Of a stretch of 64,000 nt of DNA, positions 51,206 through 59,966 are shown in pieces. The DNA lies in NCBI GenBank assembly GCA_028688225.1, contig JAQTYQ010000001.1, positions 1 through 64,000 on the forward strand. Reading direction: 5' to 3'. Positions within the stretch are counted from its first letter, which is position 1. Each line of letters starts with the position of its first letter. The notes under the pieces are model-generated. The model worked only from the letters and a program-made list of their open reading frames with translations, made no database searches and had not been told where the DNA came from. The DNA is from Opitutaceae bacterium. GTDB lineage: Bacteria; Verrucomicrobiota; Verrucomicrobiia; Opitutales; Opitutaceae. The translations under genes were made by a program, and so were the position numbers.

Positions 51206-53119
51206 TCAGAGCGGCATCGTGACCTTGACGGCGTTGCCATCGGGAATTGTAGCCAGCTTGTGCGGATAACTCCGGAAGAGGCCGAGCATCGCCGCATTCG
51301 CCGGCAGGACCTGGGCGTGCAACGAGGCGAGCCCGCGTTTCTTCGCGATGACCCGCATCCGCTCCAGCAAGGTGCGCGCCATGCCGTAGTGGCGTTTCGT
51401 CTCGCGGGTCACGAACGCGACCTCGGCACTCTTGCCGCCGGGATCGAGGTAGTAACGACCCACGGCGTGAATGACCCGGCGCGGCCCCTGCACCTCGAAG
51501 ATCGCGAGGGCGAGGTCCTTCGCCTGGTCGACGTTGACGAGATCATATGCGCGCTCGCGGCTCATCCGGCTGATCATATAGCCGTAGCGCGACTGGATGG
51601 TTTCGGCCGTGTGCGAATAGAAAAACTCCTGCAACCGGCGTTCGTCCGAGGGCTGGAGCGGACAGAGGACAAACGGCTCGCCCCGCAGGGTGATCCGCTC
51701 CGCGGCAATTCCGCTCACCCCGGCCACCACCGTCGGCGGCAACTTTTCGTAAACGGGCACCCACTTACGGGCTTTTGCAATCGCAAGGAGGTCCGCCCGA
51801 TGGTCGGGGTGTGCGATCTGCACCAGTTCGAGGGCGCGCTCGCGGATGCTGCGTCCGCGCAGTGTCGCGATGCCGTACTCGGTGACCACGTAGTGCACGT
51901 CGCCCCGCGAGGCCACGACGCCCGATCCCGGCACGAGGTGCGTGACGATCCGCGATGACCCGTCGGGCGTCGTGCTGGGCAAGGCAACAATCGGCCGGCC
52001 GCCGGGACAGAGCGCCGCCCCGCGGAGAAAATCCGTCTGCCCGCCGAATCCGCTGGCGAAATGAGGGCCCACCGAATCGTTGGCGACCTGGCCGGTGAGG
52101 TCGACCTGTTGCGCGCCCGCGATCGCGACCATGCGATGGTTTTTGGCAATGACCGCCGGATGATTCACGTAATCAAAGGGCAGGAACTGCACCTGCGGGT
52201 TGCCGTGCAGCCATTCGTAAAGCCGGCGGGTGCCGACGGCATACGAAGCGACGATTTCGCCGTCGTGCAGCCCTTTTTTCTTGTTGGTCACGGCGCCGGC
52301 CTTGACGAGTTCGAACAAGCCGTCACCGAGGCGATCGGTGTGGATGCCGAGGTTTTTCCGTTCCTTCAACGCGCCGGCCACGGCCTCCGTGCAGACGGTT
52401 GAGCCGATGCGCAGGGTGCATTCGTCCTCCACGAGCAGCGCCACGTAGCTGGCGATGCGGGCGCTGGTCTCGTCGACGGAGACCGGGGGGATCTCGGGCA
52501 ACGGCGTGTCGGCATCGAGAAACGCGTTCACCCGCTTCCATGCGAGCTTCGTGTCGCCCAGCGTCCGCGGCAGGCTGGGATTGACCTGGGCGATGACCAC
52601 GTCGGCGGCATCGACCGCGGCGCGGGTGACGTCGCAGGAAACGCCCAGCGAGCAGAAACCGCTCCGGTCGGGCGGGGTCACCTGCACGAGCGCCACGTCG
52701 AGGGGGATGACGCGATCATGAAAGAGCGACGGGATCTCGAAGAAGAACGACGGCGTGTAGTCCGCGCGGCCGGCCTCGACCGCCTCGCGCATTCCCGGGC
52801 CGAGAAAAAAGGAGGTGGCGTTGAGGCTGGCGATGTACCGGTCGGCGACCCAGGGCACGTCGCCAAGCGTGAGCACATGGACGAATTCCAGGTCGGAGAG
52901 CTGCGGCGCCTGGGCGAGCAGGCCGTTGACAAGCGCGGTTGGGACAGCGGCGTAGGAGCCGATGAATACGCGGCTGCCGGCCCGGACGAGCCTGGGCCAA
53001 TCTTCCGGGGTGAGCGGCTGGGGCGGGAGTTTGCGGGGCTTGGCGGGCACGGGAAACAGTCCTGCAGGTCGGCGTCCGTCCGGATGAAGCGGGACCCTGG
53101 CGCACGACCGGGATGACAC
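51206..53119 (-). CDS. Acetyl-CoA hydrolase/CoA-transferase fused to a GNAT acetyltransferase domain
   Basis: 637 aa. Residues about 30-450 form a family I CoA-transferase/acetyl-CoA hydrolase (Cat1/4-hydroxybutyrate CoA-transferase type) with SRVFIGSYAAVPTALVNGL, HFASGFGGQTDFLRGA and YVVTEYGIATLRGRSIRERALEL. Residues about 475-637 form a GNAT domain with the acetyl-CoA loop TKRHYGMARTLLERM. Such fusions are known in some bacteria and may link acyl-CoA turnover to protein acetylation. Located between the URO-D gene and the divergent E1 fusion. The start is uncertain because the frame begins close to the opposite gene. Confidence 0.85.
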   Translation of the reverse strand: MSSRSCARVPLHPDGRRPAGLFPVPAKPRKLPPQPLTPEDWPRLVRAGSRVFIGSYAAVPTALVNGLLAQAPQLSDLEFVHVLTLGDVPWVADRYIASLNATSFFLGPGMREAVEAGRADYTPSFFFEIPSLFHDRVIPLDVALVQVTPPDRSGFCSLGVSCDVTRAAVDAADVVIAQVNPSLPRTLGDTKLAWKRVNAFLDADTPLPEIPPVSVDETSARIASYVALLVEDECTLRIGSTVCTEAVAGALKERKNLGIHTDRLGDGLFELVKAGAVTNKKKGLHDGEIVASYAVGTRRLYEWLHGNPQVQFLPFDYVNHPAVIAKNHRMVAIAGAQQVDLTGQVANDSVGPHFASGFGGQTDFLRGAALCPGGRPIVALPSTTPDGSSRIVTHLVPGSGVVASRGDVHYVVTEYGIATLRGRSIRERALELVQIAHPDHRADLLAIAKARKWVPVYEKLPPTVVAGVSGIAAERITLRGEPFVLCPLQPSDERRLQEFFYSHTAETIQSRYGYMISRMSRERAYDLVNVDQAKDLALAIFEVQGPRRVIHAVGRYYLDPGGKSAEVAFVTRETKRHYGMARTLLERMRVIAKKRGLASLHAQVLPANAAMLGLFRSYPHKLATIPDGNAVKVTMPL

Positions 53120-53213
53120 CTTGCAGGAAAAAGAAAAAGGGCGGAAGAGTCAAAGCCTGCCGCAGGTGTGTGCTTGCACGCGGCCCGGCCGGTTGCCACC
53201 GTCGGGGCCCAGC

Positions 53214-55280
53214 ATGGTTTATCCCAAACCTCCCGCGATTCTGGCGGAACACGATTTGCGGCCCGTGGATCTCGACCGCGACCTGCCCGGCGCCCTGCTC
53301 CGTACCTACGCGTGGATGCAGCTCGCCCGCACGGCGGACAACCGCCTTCTTGAGCTCTTCCGGCAGGGACTCATCCGCGGCACCGTCACCGGCGGCCAGG
53401 GCAACGAGGGGCTGATCGTCCCGCTCGTCCTCCTGGCCGACAAGGCGGTCGACGTCATCTCCATCACGCATCGCGGCCTCGGCGGCCACCTCCTCTGGAG
53501 CGGCCACCTCGTCGACCATCTCAACCAGTATTTCGCCAACGCCGCCAGCCCCACCCGGGCCCGCGAAGGCAACGTCCACCACGGCGATCCGAAAAACCGC
53601 TCGCTGCCGATGATCAGCCACCTCGGCACCATGGTGTCGAATGTCGTCGGCGCCACCGACTCGCAGCGCCGCCTCGGCCGCCCGGCCATGGGCTTCGCGT
53701 TCATCGGTGACGGTTCCAGCAGCACGGGCGACGTGCACGAGTCGCTCAACCTCGCCTCGCTGCTCAACCTGCCGGTGCTGTTCGTCATCGAGAACAACCG
53801 CTACGCCTACTCGACGCCGGTCAGCGAGCAGTACGCCGCCGGGGTCGAACTCTGGCGCCGGGCCGCCGGCTACGGCATCGAGGGCCTCGCCCTCGACTGC
53901 ACGGCGGACGTCGCCGTCACGCTCCGGACGTTTGCCGCCGCGATCGACCGGGTCCGCCGGACCGGCCGGCCGCTGCTGATCGAGGCGAACACGCTGCGCC
54001 TGCGCGGCCACGCCGCCTACGACACCTGCGATTACCTGAAGCCGGGCGAGGCCGACGCCTTTTTTGCGGCCGATCCGCTACCGAAACTGCGCGCCCGCCT
54101 CGCCGCCGACGGTCATGGCGCCAAAATCGAGGCGATCGACGCCGGGATCACCGCATTTGTCGAGGAGTGTCTCAAGGTGGCGATCGCCCAGCCGCGCCCC
54201 GACCCCGCGGGCATGGAAGCCGATCTGTTCGCGCCGCCCGCGCCGCCGGTGCCATGGGTGCCGGCGCTGGATTCGGAACCCAGAACCAAAAACTCAAAAC
54301 CCAAGACCGAAGTTCTCACCCTGGCGCAGGCGCTCAACCGCGCGCTGCGCAAAATCCTCACCGAGCGCCCCGAATCCCTCGTGCTCGGCCAGGACATCGC
54401 CACCTATGGCGGCGCCTTCAAGGTTACCGAGGACCTGCTCAGGGACTTCGGCCGCCCGCGCGTGCTGAACATGCCCCTCGCCGAAAGCGGCTGCACCGGC
54501 TACGCCATCGGCCTCGCGCTCAACGGCCACCGGCCCATCGAGGAGTTCCAGTTCGCCGACTTCTCCACCGAGGCCGTGACCCAGATCGTGCTCAACGCGG
54601 CCACCTACCATTTCCGCTCGGGAGCGAAGGTGCCGCTCGTGCTGCGGCTGCCGTGCGGCGGCGGCCTGACTTTCGGCTCGTTCCACTCCGAGGAACTCGA
54701 GTCGTTTTTCCTCTCCATGCCGGGTCTCAAGGCGCTCTATCCCAGCAACCCGCAGGACGCCTTCAACGCCCTGCTCGCCGCCTTCGAGGACGACAATCCC
54801 GTCCTGCTATTCGAGCACAAGGGTCTCTACCGGCGCGGCAAGCAACCGGTCGCGTGGGACCCGCACTACCGCGATGTCTGGAACCCCCGGTGCGTCCGGC
54901 CGGGAGACTTCGCCACCTTCGTGACCTACGGCGAGATGGTGCACCTCGCCGGCGAGGTCTGCGACTACTTCGCCACCGAATATGAACGCAGGCTCGAGCT
55001 CTGGGACCTGCGCGGCCTGTCGCCGCTCCGGCTCGGCGCCATCCAGGAGTCGCTGGCGCGCACCCACCGGCTCATCGTGCTGCACGAGGGCCGGCGCACC
55101 CACGGTTTCGGCGCCGAACTCGTGGCCCGGCTCACCGAGGAGCACTTCTTTGCGCTTGAGGCGCCGCCGCTGCGCCTGGGCGCGCTCGACCTGCCGGTGC
55201 CCTTCGCCCCCGAGCTGGAAACCGCCTTCCGCCCCACCCGGGAAAAGGTGATCGACACCATCGTCCGCTGGCTGGGCTGA
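53214..55280 (+). CDS. Fused E1 alpha-beta thiamine-diphosphate dehydrogenase (2-oxo acid dehydrogenase type)
   Basis: 688 aa from the ATG at 53214. The N-terminal half is an E1-alpha domain with the ThDP motif GDGSSSTGDVHESLNLASLLNLPV and ENNRYAYSTP. The C-terminal half is an E1-beta domain with VLGQDIATYGGAFKVTEDL, NMPLAESGCTGYAIGLAL and FADFSTEAVTQI. It resembles branched-chain 2-oxo acid/acetoin/pyruvate dehydrogenase E1. The two domains are joined by a repeat-derived linker (EPRTKNSKPKT). No E2 or E3 gene is adjacent, so the complex partners and true substrate are unknown. Divergent from the CoA-transferase fusion. Confidence 0.9.
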   Translation: MVYPKPPAILAEHDLRPVDLDRDLPGALLRTYAWMQLARTADNRLLELFRQGLIRGTVTGGQGNEGLIVPLVLLADKAVDVISITHRGLGGHLLWSGHLVDHLNQYFANAASPTRAREGNVHHGDPKNRSLPMISHLGTMVSNVVGATDSQRRLGRPAMGFAFIGDGSSSTGDVHESLNLASLLNLPVLFVIENNRYAYSTPVSEQYAAGVELWRRAAGYGIEGLALDCTADVAVTLRTFAAAIDRVRRTGRPLLIEANTLRLRGHAAYDTCDYLKPGEADAFFAADPLPKLRARLAADGHGAKIEAIDAGITAFVEECLKVAIAQPRPDPAGMEADLFAPPAPPVPWVPALDSEPRTKNSKPKTEVLTLAQALNRALRKILTERPESLVLGQDIATYGGAFKVTEDLLRDFGRPRVLNMPLAESGCTGYAIGLALNGHRPIEEFQFADFSTEAVTQIVLNAATYHFRSGAKVPLVLRLPCGGGLTFGSFHSEELESFFLSMPGLKALYPSNPQDAFNALLAAFEDDNPVLLFEHKGLYRRGKQPVAWDPHYRDVWNPRCVRPGDFATFVTYGEMVHLAGEVCDYFATEYERRLELWDLRGLSPLRLGAIQESLARTHRLIVLHEGRRTHGFGAELVARLTEEHFFALEAPPLRLGALDLPVPFAPELETAFRPTREKVIDTIVRWLG
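54274..54310 (+). repeat. In-frame linker repeat of the E1 fusion
   Basis: A CGGAACCCAGAACCAAAAAC-type stretch encoding EPRTKNSKPKT between the alpha and beta domains. It is very similar to the non-coding copy at 24066-24092 and to the second half of the sucB linkers. Confidence 0.65.
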
Positions 55281-55300
55281 ACCGGAGGGCGGATTTCGGA

Positions 55301-55888
55301 TTGGCGATTTCCGCCCGACCTCTGTTTGCTTGGCTCCGCTTGAAAGCAAAACGTCTCCGTCCGCGGTCAACCTCTTCCGGTCCCCGGTCTGCGCGATCCG
55401 GCGTCTCCCGTGCCGCCTGGGCGCGCATCCGGCTCTTCGCCATGGACGTCGATGGCATTCTCACCGACGGGACCGTGATGATTCATGCCGACGGCAGCGA
55501 GGCGAAGGCTTTCTCCATCCTCGACGGCATGGGGCTCGTGCGCTGCCGCGGAGCCGGCATCGCCCTCGCCTGGATCTCCGGCCGGCCCTCGCGCGCCACG
55601 GCCGTCCGCGCCGCCGAGCTGAAGATCCCCCATCTCATCCAGGGCCGCACCGACAAGCTCTCCGCGCTCCAGGAGCTGGCCGGCCGGCTCGGCCTCAAGG
55701 CCGGGGCGGTATGCTACATGGGCGACGACGACATCGATGCGCCCGCGCTCGCCTGGGCCGGCGTCGGCGCCACCGTGCCCGGGGCCATGCCCGCCGCCGT
55801 GGCGGCGGCGGATTATGTCACGGGACTGGCCGCGGGTCACGGCGCGGTGCGCGAGGTGTGTGAACATATCCTCCGCCGGCCGATCTAA
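55301..55888 (+). CDS. KdsC-like HAD phosphatase (3-deoxy-D-manno-octulosonate 8-phosphate phosphatase)
   Basis: Up to 195 aa. The HAD motif I is MDVDGILTDG (DxDxxxTDG), motif III region lies around Lys in QGRTDKLSAL, and motif IV is GDDDIDAPAL, as in KdsC/YrbI-type tetrameric phosphatases. It removes phosphate from Kdo-8-phosphate to give Kdo for LPS. Start codons are uncertain: TTG 55301 or TTG 55340 fit the need to retain the first beta strand before MDVDG, while the ATG at 55442 would cut it off. The first gene of a probable LPS operon. Confidence 0.82.
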   Translation: MAISARPLFAWLRLKAKRLRPRSTSSGPRSARSGVSRAAWARIRLFAMDVDGILTDGTVMIHADGSEAKAFSILDGMGLVRCRGAGIALAWISGRPSRATAVRAAELKIPHLIQGRTDKLSALQELAGRLGLKAGAVCYMGDDDIDAPALAWAGVGATVPGAMPAAVAAADYVTGLAAGHGAVREVCEHILRRPI

Positions 55889-55896
55889 CCCCCGCC

Positions 55897-56361
55897 GTGT
55901 CTTTCCTGCGCCACGCTCTCCCGGTGTTCTGCGCCCTCGGTCTTGCGGCCGGGACGGGCCGTCTGGCCGGAGCCGACGAGCGTCCGACCGCGCTCAGCCC
56001 TGCCGCCCCGGTGATCAACTTCAGCGTGCCCACCTTCACCAGGGAGGGCAACCGCTCATGGCTCCTGCGCGGTTCCGAGGGACTCTACGTCAACGCCAAC
56101 CAGCTCGATGTGACCAACCTCAACCTCACGGTCTTCACCGGCGACGCCACGAATCGCGTGGAGTCGGTCTTCCTGAGCCCCGCGGCCACCGCGCTCATCC
56201 ACGACAGCCAGGTGCGCGGCCCCGGCCTGGTCCGGCTCATCTGCGAGGATTTCGAGGCCACCGGCGAGGCCTGGCTGTATGACCATCGCCAGAAAAAGGT
56301 TTCCATCCACAAAAACGTGCGCGTAGTTTTCCATTCCCCGTTGCGGGACATTCTCCGATGA
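55897..56361 (+). CDS. lptC: LptC-like LPS export periplasmic protein
   Basis: 154 aa from GTG 55897, with an N-terminal hydrophobic anchor/signal segment (ALPVFCALGLAAGTG). A beta-jellyroll of the LptC type is suggested by the pattern GNRSWLLRGSEGLYVNANQLDVTNLNLTVFTGD. LptC passes LPS from LptB2FG to LptA. Weak conservation is normal for this family, so the call depends partly on its position between the KdsC-like gene and lptA. The next gene overlaps its stop by 4 nt. Confidence 0.75.
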   Translation: MSFLRHALPVFCALGLAAGTGRLAGADERPTALSPAAPVINFSVPTFTREGNRSWLLRGSEGLYVNANQLDVTNLNLTVFTGDATNRVESVFLSPAATALIHDSQVRGPGLVRLICEDFEATGEAWLYDHRQKKVSIHKNVRVVFHSPLRDILR

Positions 56362-56909
56362 CACCCTGCCGCCATGCCGCCCTGCCCTGCCTGCTGATCG
56401 CCGCCCTCTGGCTGCCGGTGCGCGCCGGAGAGGAGGCTGCGCCCGCGACGGTCATCGAGGCCGCCGCCTGCGACATCCAGAGCACCGACACCCAGACCGT
56501 CTCGGTCTTCACCGGCAACGTCACCGTCACCGGCAACAACATCCGCATCACCTGCGACCGCCTCGACGTCGTCTCCCTGCGCAGCGGAGACCGGCAGGAT
56601 ACCGTCGGCCGGCAGGACCGGTTCAAGTCGCTCATCGCCACCGGCAAGGTGCGCATTGTCCAAGGCGACCGCGAGGCCACCTGCGAGCGCGCCGAGGTGC
56701 TGCCGGGCGAGGACCGGATCACCCTTTCCGGGCGGCCCATGGTGGTCGACCAGGGCAACAACTCGACGGCTACGGGTGAGCCGCTGATCCTCTATCGCGG
56801 CGATCGTCGCGTCCACGGCAGCAACGTCCGGCTCACCCTGCCGCCGCTCAAGAACCTCGGCTTCGACAAGAACCAGCCGCCGCCGGCCGAACCGGCCAGA
56901 CAACCTTGA
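56358..56909 (+). CDS. lptA: LPS transport periplasmic protein LptA
   Basis: 183 aa with a signal peptide (CLLIAALWLPVRAGEE). The OstA-like beta-jellyroll pattern is visible: SVFTGNVTVTGNNIRITCDRLDV, IATGKVRIVQGDREATCERAEVLPGED and ITLSGRPMVVDQ. LptA forms the periplasmic bridge for LPS. It overlaps lptC by 4 nt and is followed after 2 nt by lptB, so the three are translated from one mRNA. Confidence 0.87.
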   Translation: MTPCRHAALPCLLIAALWLPVRAGEEAAPATVIEAAACDIQSTDTQTVSVFTGNVTVTGNNIRITCDRLDVVSLRSGDRQDTVGRQDRFKSLIATGKVRIVQGDREATCERAEVLPGEDRITLSGRPMVVDQGNNSTATGEPLILYRGDRRVHGSNVRLTLPPLKNLGFDKNQPPPAEPARQP

Positions 56910-56911
56910 GC

Positions 56912-57679
56912 ATGGGAACCGCGTCCAGTCCCGAGCCCGCCGCCCCGCCGGAAAACGGCGCCTTCATCCGCACGGAAGGCCTGGTGAAGGTCTTCGGCCA
57001 GCGCGCGGTCGTCAACGGCGTCAATCTCTGCGTCAAGGCCGGCGAGGTGGTCGGCCTGCTCGGCCGCAACGGCGCGGGCAAGACCACCACCTTCTACATG
57101 ATCGTCGGCCTCGTGCCCGTGACGCGCGGCCGGGTGTTCATCAATGGCGCTGAGGCCACCCGCCTGCGCATGCACCAGCGGGCGCGCCTGGGCGTCGGCT
57201 ACCTGCCGCAGGAGGCCTCCGTCTTCCGCAAGCTCACCGTCGAAGAAAACATCCTCGCGATCGTCGAGACGCTGCCCGGCGCCCGCCGCGACCGTCCCGC
57301 CTGCGTCCGCCGCCACCTCGACGAACTCGGCCTCTCCCATCTCGCGCAGCAGCGGGCCTACACGCTCTCCGGCGGCGAACGCCGCCGGCTCGAGATCGCC
57401 CGCGCGCTCGTCACCGCACCGCGCTTCCTCCTCATGGACGAGCCGTTCAGCGGCATCGACCCGATCGCCGTGGCCGACGTGCAGAAAATCGTCCGCCAGC
57501 TCAAGGAGCGCGGCATCGGCGTGCTCATCACCGACCACAACGTCCGCGAGACCCTCAACATCGTGGACCGCGGCTACATCATCCATGAAGGCCGGGTCAT
57601 CGCCGAGGGCCCGCGGGAGTACCTGATCAACGACGCCAAGGCCCGGGAGTTCTACCTCGGCAAGGACTTCAACCTCTAG
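56912..57679 (+). CDS. lptB: LPS export ABC transporter ATP-binding protein LptB
   Basis: 255 aa from the ATG at 56912. Walker A GRNGAGKTT, the LptB-typical GVGYLPQEASVFRKLTVEENI, signature LSGGERRRLEIARAL, Walker B FLLMDEPFSGIDPIA and switch ITDHNVRETL. It energises LPS extraction with LptF/LptG. The first 20 residues (PEPAAPPENGAF) are an extra low-complexity extension compared with typical LptB. Terminates the lptC-lptA-lptB cluster before a hairpin. Confidence 0.95.
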   Translation: MGTASSPEPAAPPENGAFIRTEGLVKVFGQRAVVNGVNLCVKAGEVVGLLGRNGAGKTTTFYMIVGLVPVTRGRVFINGAEATRLRMHQRARLGVGYLPQEASVFRKLTVEENILAIVETLPGARRDRPACVRRHLDELGLSHLAQQRAYTLSGGERRRLEIARALVTAPRFLLMDEPFSGIDPIAVADVQKIVRQLKERGIGVLITDHNVRETLNIVDRGYIIHEGRVIAEGPREYLINDAKAREFYLGKDFNL

Positions 57680-58071
57680 GAACCTGCCGGGCTTTGCCCG
57701 CATGTTCCTTGTCAAAATGGCTGCGCCATTTTGGGTAGCCCGCATCGCGCGGAACTCCTGGCGGCGCTTTGATCGAGAGCTGGCTATGACCATGGCGGTG
57801 GCGGAGGCTGTGAAAGATGCGGGCTAGCAGATTGTGGTTGTGCCGGCCGGCGGAGTATGATGCATCCGGGCTGACGCTTTTGAGAACCCGGTATCTATGT
57901 GATCAGCCGGTCAGCCGCGAGTTTTCCGACGATGCGCATCATTCACCCCTTCCTTCGATCTGTCCGCGCCGCGGACATGAAACGAGGCGCCGCTTTTCGC
58001 CTCGCCCTGTCTTCCGCCTCCCGACCGCCCCAAGACGCTCGCCGAGCCTGAGGCGGCACCTCGCTCTTCCC
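57678..58071. other. Intergenic region between lptB and hprK with hairpins and an interrupted GTAG palindrome
   Basis: The first hairpin (57678-57709, GGAAC...GTTCC with inner CCGGGC / GCCCG) starts at the lptB stop and probably terminates the operon. A second perfect hairpin CAAAATGG / CCATTTTG (57713-57733) follows. Then GTAG with arms CCCGCATC (57735-57746) and GATGCGGG (57816-57823) enclose about 69 bp including CCATGGCGG, similar in layout to the interrupted palindrome at 42.95 kb. No gene is seen; the hprK promoter must lie in the remaining 240 bp. Confidence 0.65.
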
Positions 58072-59097
58072 ATGCTCAAAGCCATCCACGGCATCTCCGT
58101 CGCCCATTTCTTTGAAACCTACGGCCCCCGGCTCAAGCTGGAGCTGGTCTGCGGCCGCGACGGTCTGCACCGCCTGATCCGCGAGCCCGCCATCAACCGC
58201 CCCGCGCTCGCGCTGACCGGCTTCTTCAAGTACTTCGCCAACAAACGCGTCCAGGTGCTCGGCGCCGCCGAGATGACGTTCCTGCGCACCCTCAGCGTGA
58301 AGGCCCAGCGCGACGTCCTGAACGGCATGGCCGACCGTCACATCCCCTGCCTTATCCTCACCCGGAACTACAACTTCCCCAAGCCGATGCTGGAGGTGGC
58401 GCAGGAGCGGCACCTGCCCGTGTTCCGCACCCCGATGATCACGATGAACTTCGTGAACACGGCCACGCTCTTCGTCGACAACGAGTTTGCCCCCGCCACC
58501 ATCGAACAGGGTACCACCATCGATATCAAGGGCGTCGGCGTGATCATCCGCGGCGACAGCGGCGTGGGCAAATCGGAGTGCGCGCTCGCCCTGATCGAAC
58601 GGGGGCACAGCCTCGTGTCCGACGACATCACGGTGATCAAGCTGCTCGACGAGCGCGAACTCATGGCCAGCAGCCGCCCGCTCACCCGCGGCTACATGGA
58701 GTGCCGTGGCATCGGCATCATCAACATCGCCGAAATGTTCGGCATCAAGAGCGTCCGGCTGGAGAAACGCATCGACATGGTGGTCAGCCTGCGGGAATGG
58801 ACGCCCGATGCCGCCGAGGAGCGCACCGGCCTCGAGGAAAACCATTACGAAATCCTCGGCATCAAGCTGCCGCACATCGAACTGTTCGTGCGGCCGGGCC
58901 GCGACATCGCCCGCCTGGTCGAGGTGGCGGCCATGGTGCAGGCCCTCAAACGCATGGGCCACGATCCGGCAAAGGATTTCAACGAGCGTCTCATCGCCCA
59001 CATGGCCGAGTCGCCGGACGGTGCCGGCAAAAAACCGCTCAAGCTTGTCGTCTCCCCCTATCCCCGCGAAGAGCCGAGCCGCGGCGCGCATGTGTGA
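58072..59097 (+). CDS. hprK: HPr kinase/phosphorylase
   Basis: 341 aa from the ATG at 58072. The Walker A-like P-loop RGDSGVGKSECALAL is followed by the HprK signature (DDITVIKLLDE and GYMECRGIGIINI). It is a bifunctional enzyme that phosphorylates/dephosphorylates HPr at Ser46 in Gram-positive bacteria, and in Gram-negatives acts with PTS homologs. Its place beside LPS transport genes mirrors the proteobacterial lpt-rpoN-hprK cluster. No HPr gene is in the window. rph follows 33 nt later. Confidence 0.94.
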   Translation: MLKAIHGISVAHFFETYGPRLKLELVCGRDGLHRLIREPAINRPALALTGFFKYFANKRVQVLGAAEMTFLRTLSVKAQRDVLNGMADRHIPCLILTRNYNFPKPMLEVAQERHLPVFRTPMITMNFVNTATLFVDNEFAPATIEQGTTIDIKGVGVIIRGDSGVGKSECALALIERGHSLVSDDITVIKLLDERELMASSRPLTRGYMECRGIGIINIAEMFGIKSVRLEKRIDMVVSLREWTPDAAEERTGLEENHYEILGIKLPHIELFVRPGRDIARLVEVAAMVQALKRMGHDPAKDFNERLIAHMAESPDGAGKKPLKLVVSPYPREEPSRGAHV

Positions 59098-59130
59098 TGC
59101 CGCCGGCTCCGCCCGCCAAATTTTTCCCTC

Positions 59131-59877
59131 ATGCCCTCCTTCCGTGCCGACGGCCGCCGCGCCGACCAGCTGCGTCCCGTGATCTTCGAAGCCGGTCCTG
59201 CGCCCTATGCCGCCGGCTCCGTGCTCGTCCGCTTCGGCTGCACGCAGGTCATCTGCGCCGCCACCATCGAGCCCAAGGTGCCCACCTGGATGAAACAGCA
59301 GGGCGTGCCCGGCGGCTGGCTGACCGCCGAATACTCGATGCTGCCCTACAGCACGCTCGACCGGAAGCCGCGCGATATCACCCGGGGGAAGATCGACGGC
59401 CGCACCGTCGAGATCCAGCGCCTGATCGGCCGCTCGCTCCGCGCCGTGCTCGACTTGCGCAAACTGGGGGAAAATACGCTGTGGATCGACTGCGATGTGC
59501 TGCAGGCCGACGGCGGCACGCGCACCGCCTCCATCACCGGCGCCTACCTCGCCGCCCGCCTCGCAATCCAGAAGCTGCTCGATGCAAAGAAAATCGCGGA
59601 GAGTCCCCTGACCGACTCCGTCGCCGCTGTCAGCGTGGGCCTGATCCAGGGAGCAGGACTGCTTGACCTCGCCTACGTCGAGGACAAGGACGCCGAGGTC
59701 GATTTCAACGTCGTCATGACCGGCGGCGGACAGTTTGTCGAGGTGCAGGGCACGGGCGAGGAGGCGACGTTCTCCCATGAGCAGCTCCAGAGTCTGCTCG
59801 CGCTCGCCCAGCAGGGGCTCCAGGAGCTGACCGCGCTGCAGACGGCGTTCCTCGCAAAGCACTTGCTGAAGTTTTGA
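59131..59877 (+). CDS. rph: Ribonuclease PH
   Basis: 248 aa phosphorolytic 3'-5' exoribonuclease that trims tRNA 3' ends. Typical elements: RADGRRADQLRPVIFE, WLTAEYSMLPYSTLDR, RDITRGKIDGRTVEIQRLIGRSLRAVLDL, IDCDVLQADGGTRTASITGAY and VDFNVVMTGGGQFVEVQGTGEEATFS. Full length. Likely cotranscribed with hprK. Confidence 0.97.
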   Translation: MPSFRADGRRADQLRPVIFEAGPAPYAAGSVLVRFGCTQVICAATIEPKVPTWMKQQGVPGGWLTAEYSMLPYSTLDRKPRDITRGKIDGRTVEIQRLIGRSLRAVLDLRKLGENTLWIDCDVLQADGGTRTASITGAYLAARLAIQKLLDAKKIAESPLTDSVAAVSVGLIQGAGLLDLAYVEDKDAEVDFNVVMTGGGQFVEVQGTGEEATFSHEQLQSLLALAQQGLQELTALQTAFLAKHLLKF

Positions 59878-59966
59878 CGGTCCGGCGGCGCGGCGGGGCT
59901 TTGGCGATGAAGTCCTCGCCATCTGGCGGGCCGTGCCCTCGGCAACCGCCGATCGGCAGGCCGGCC

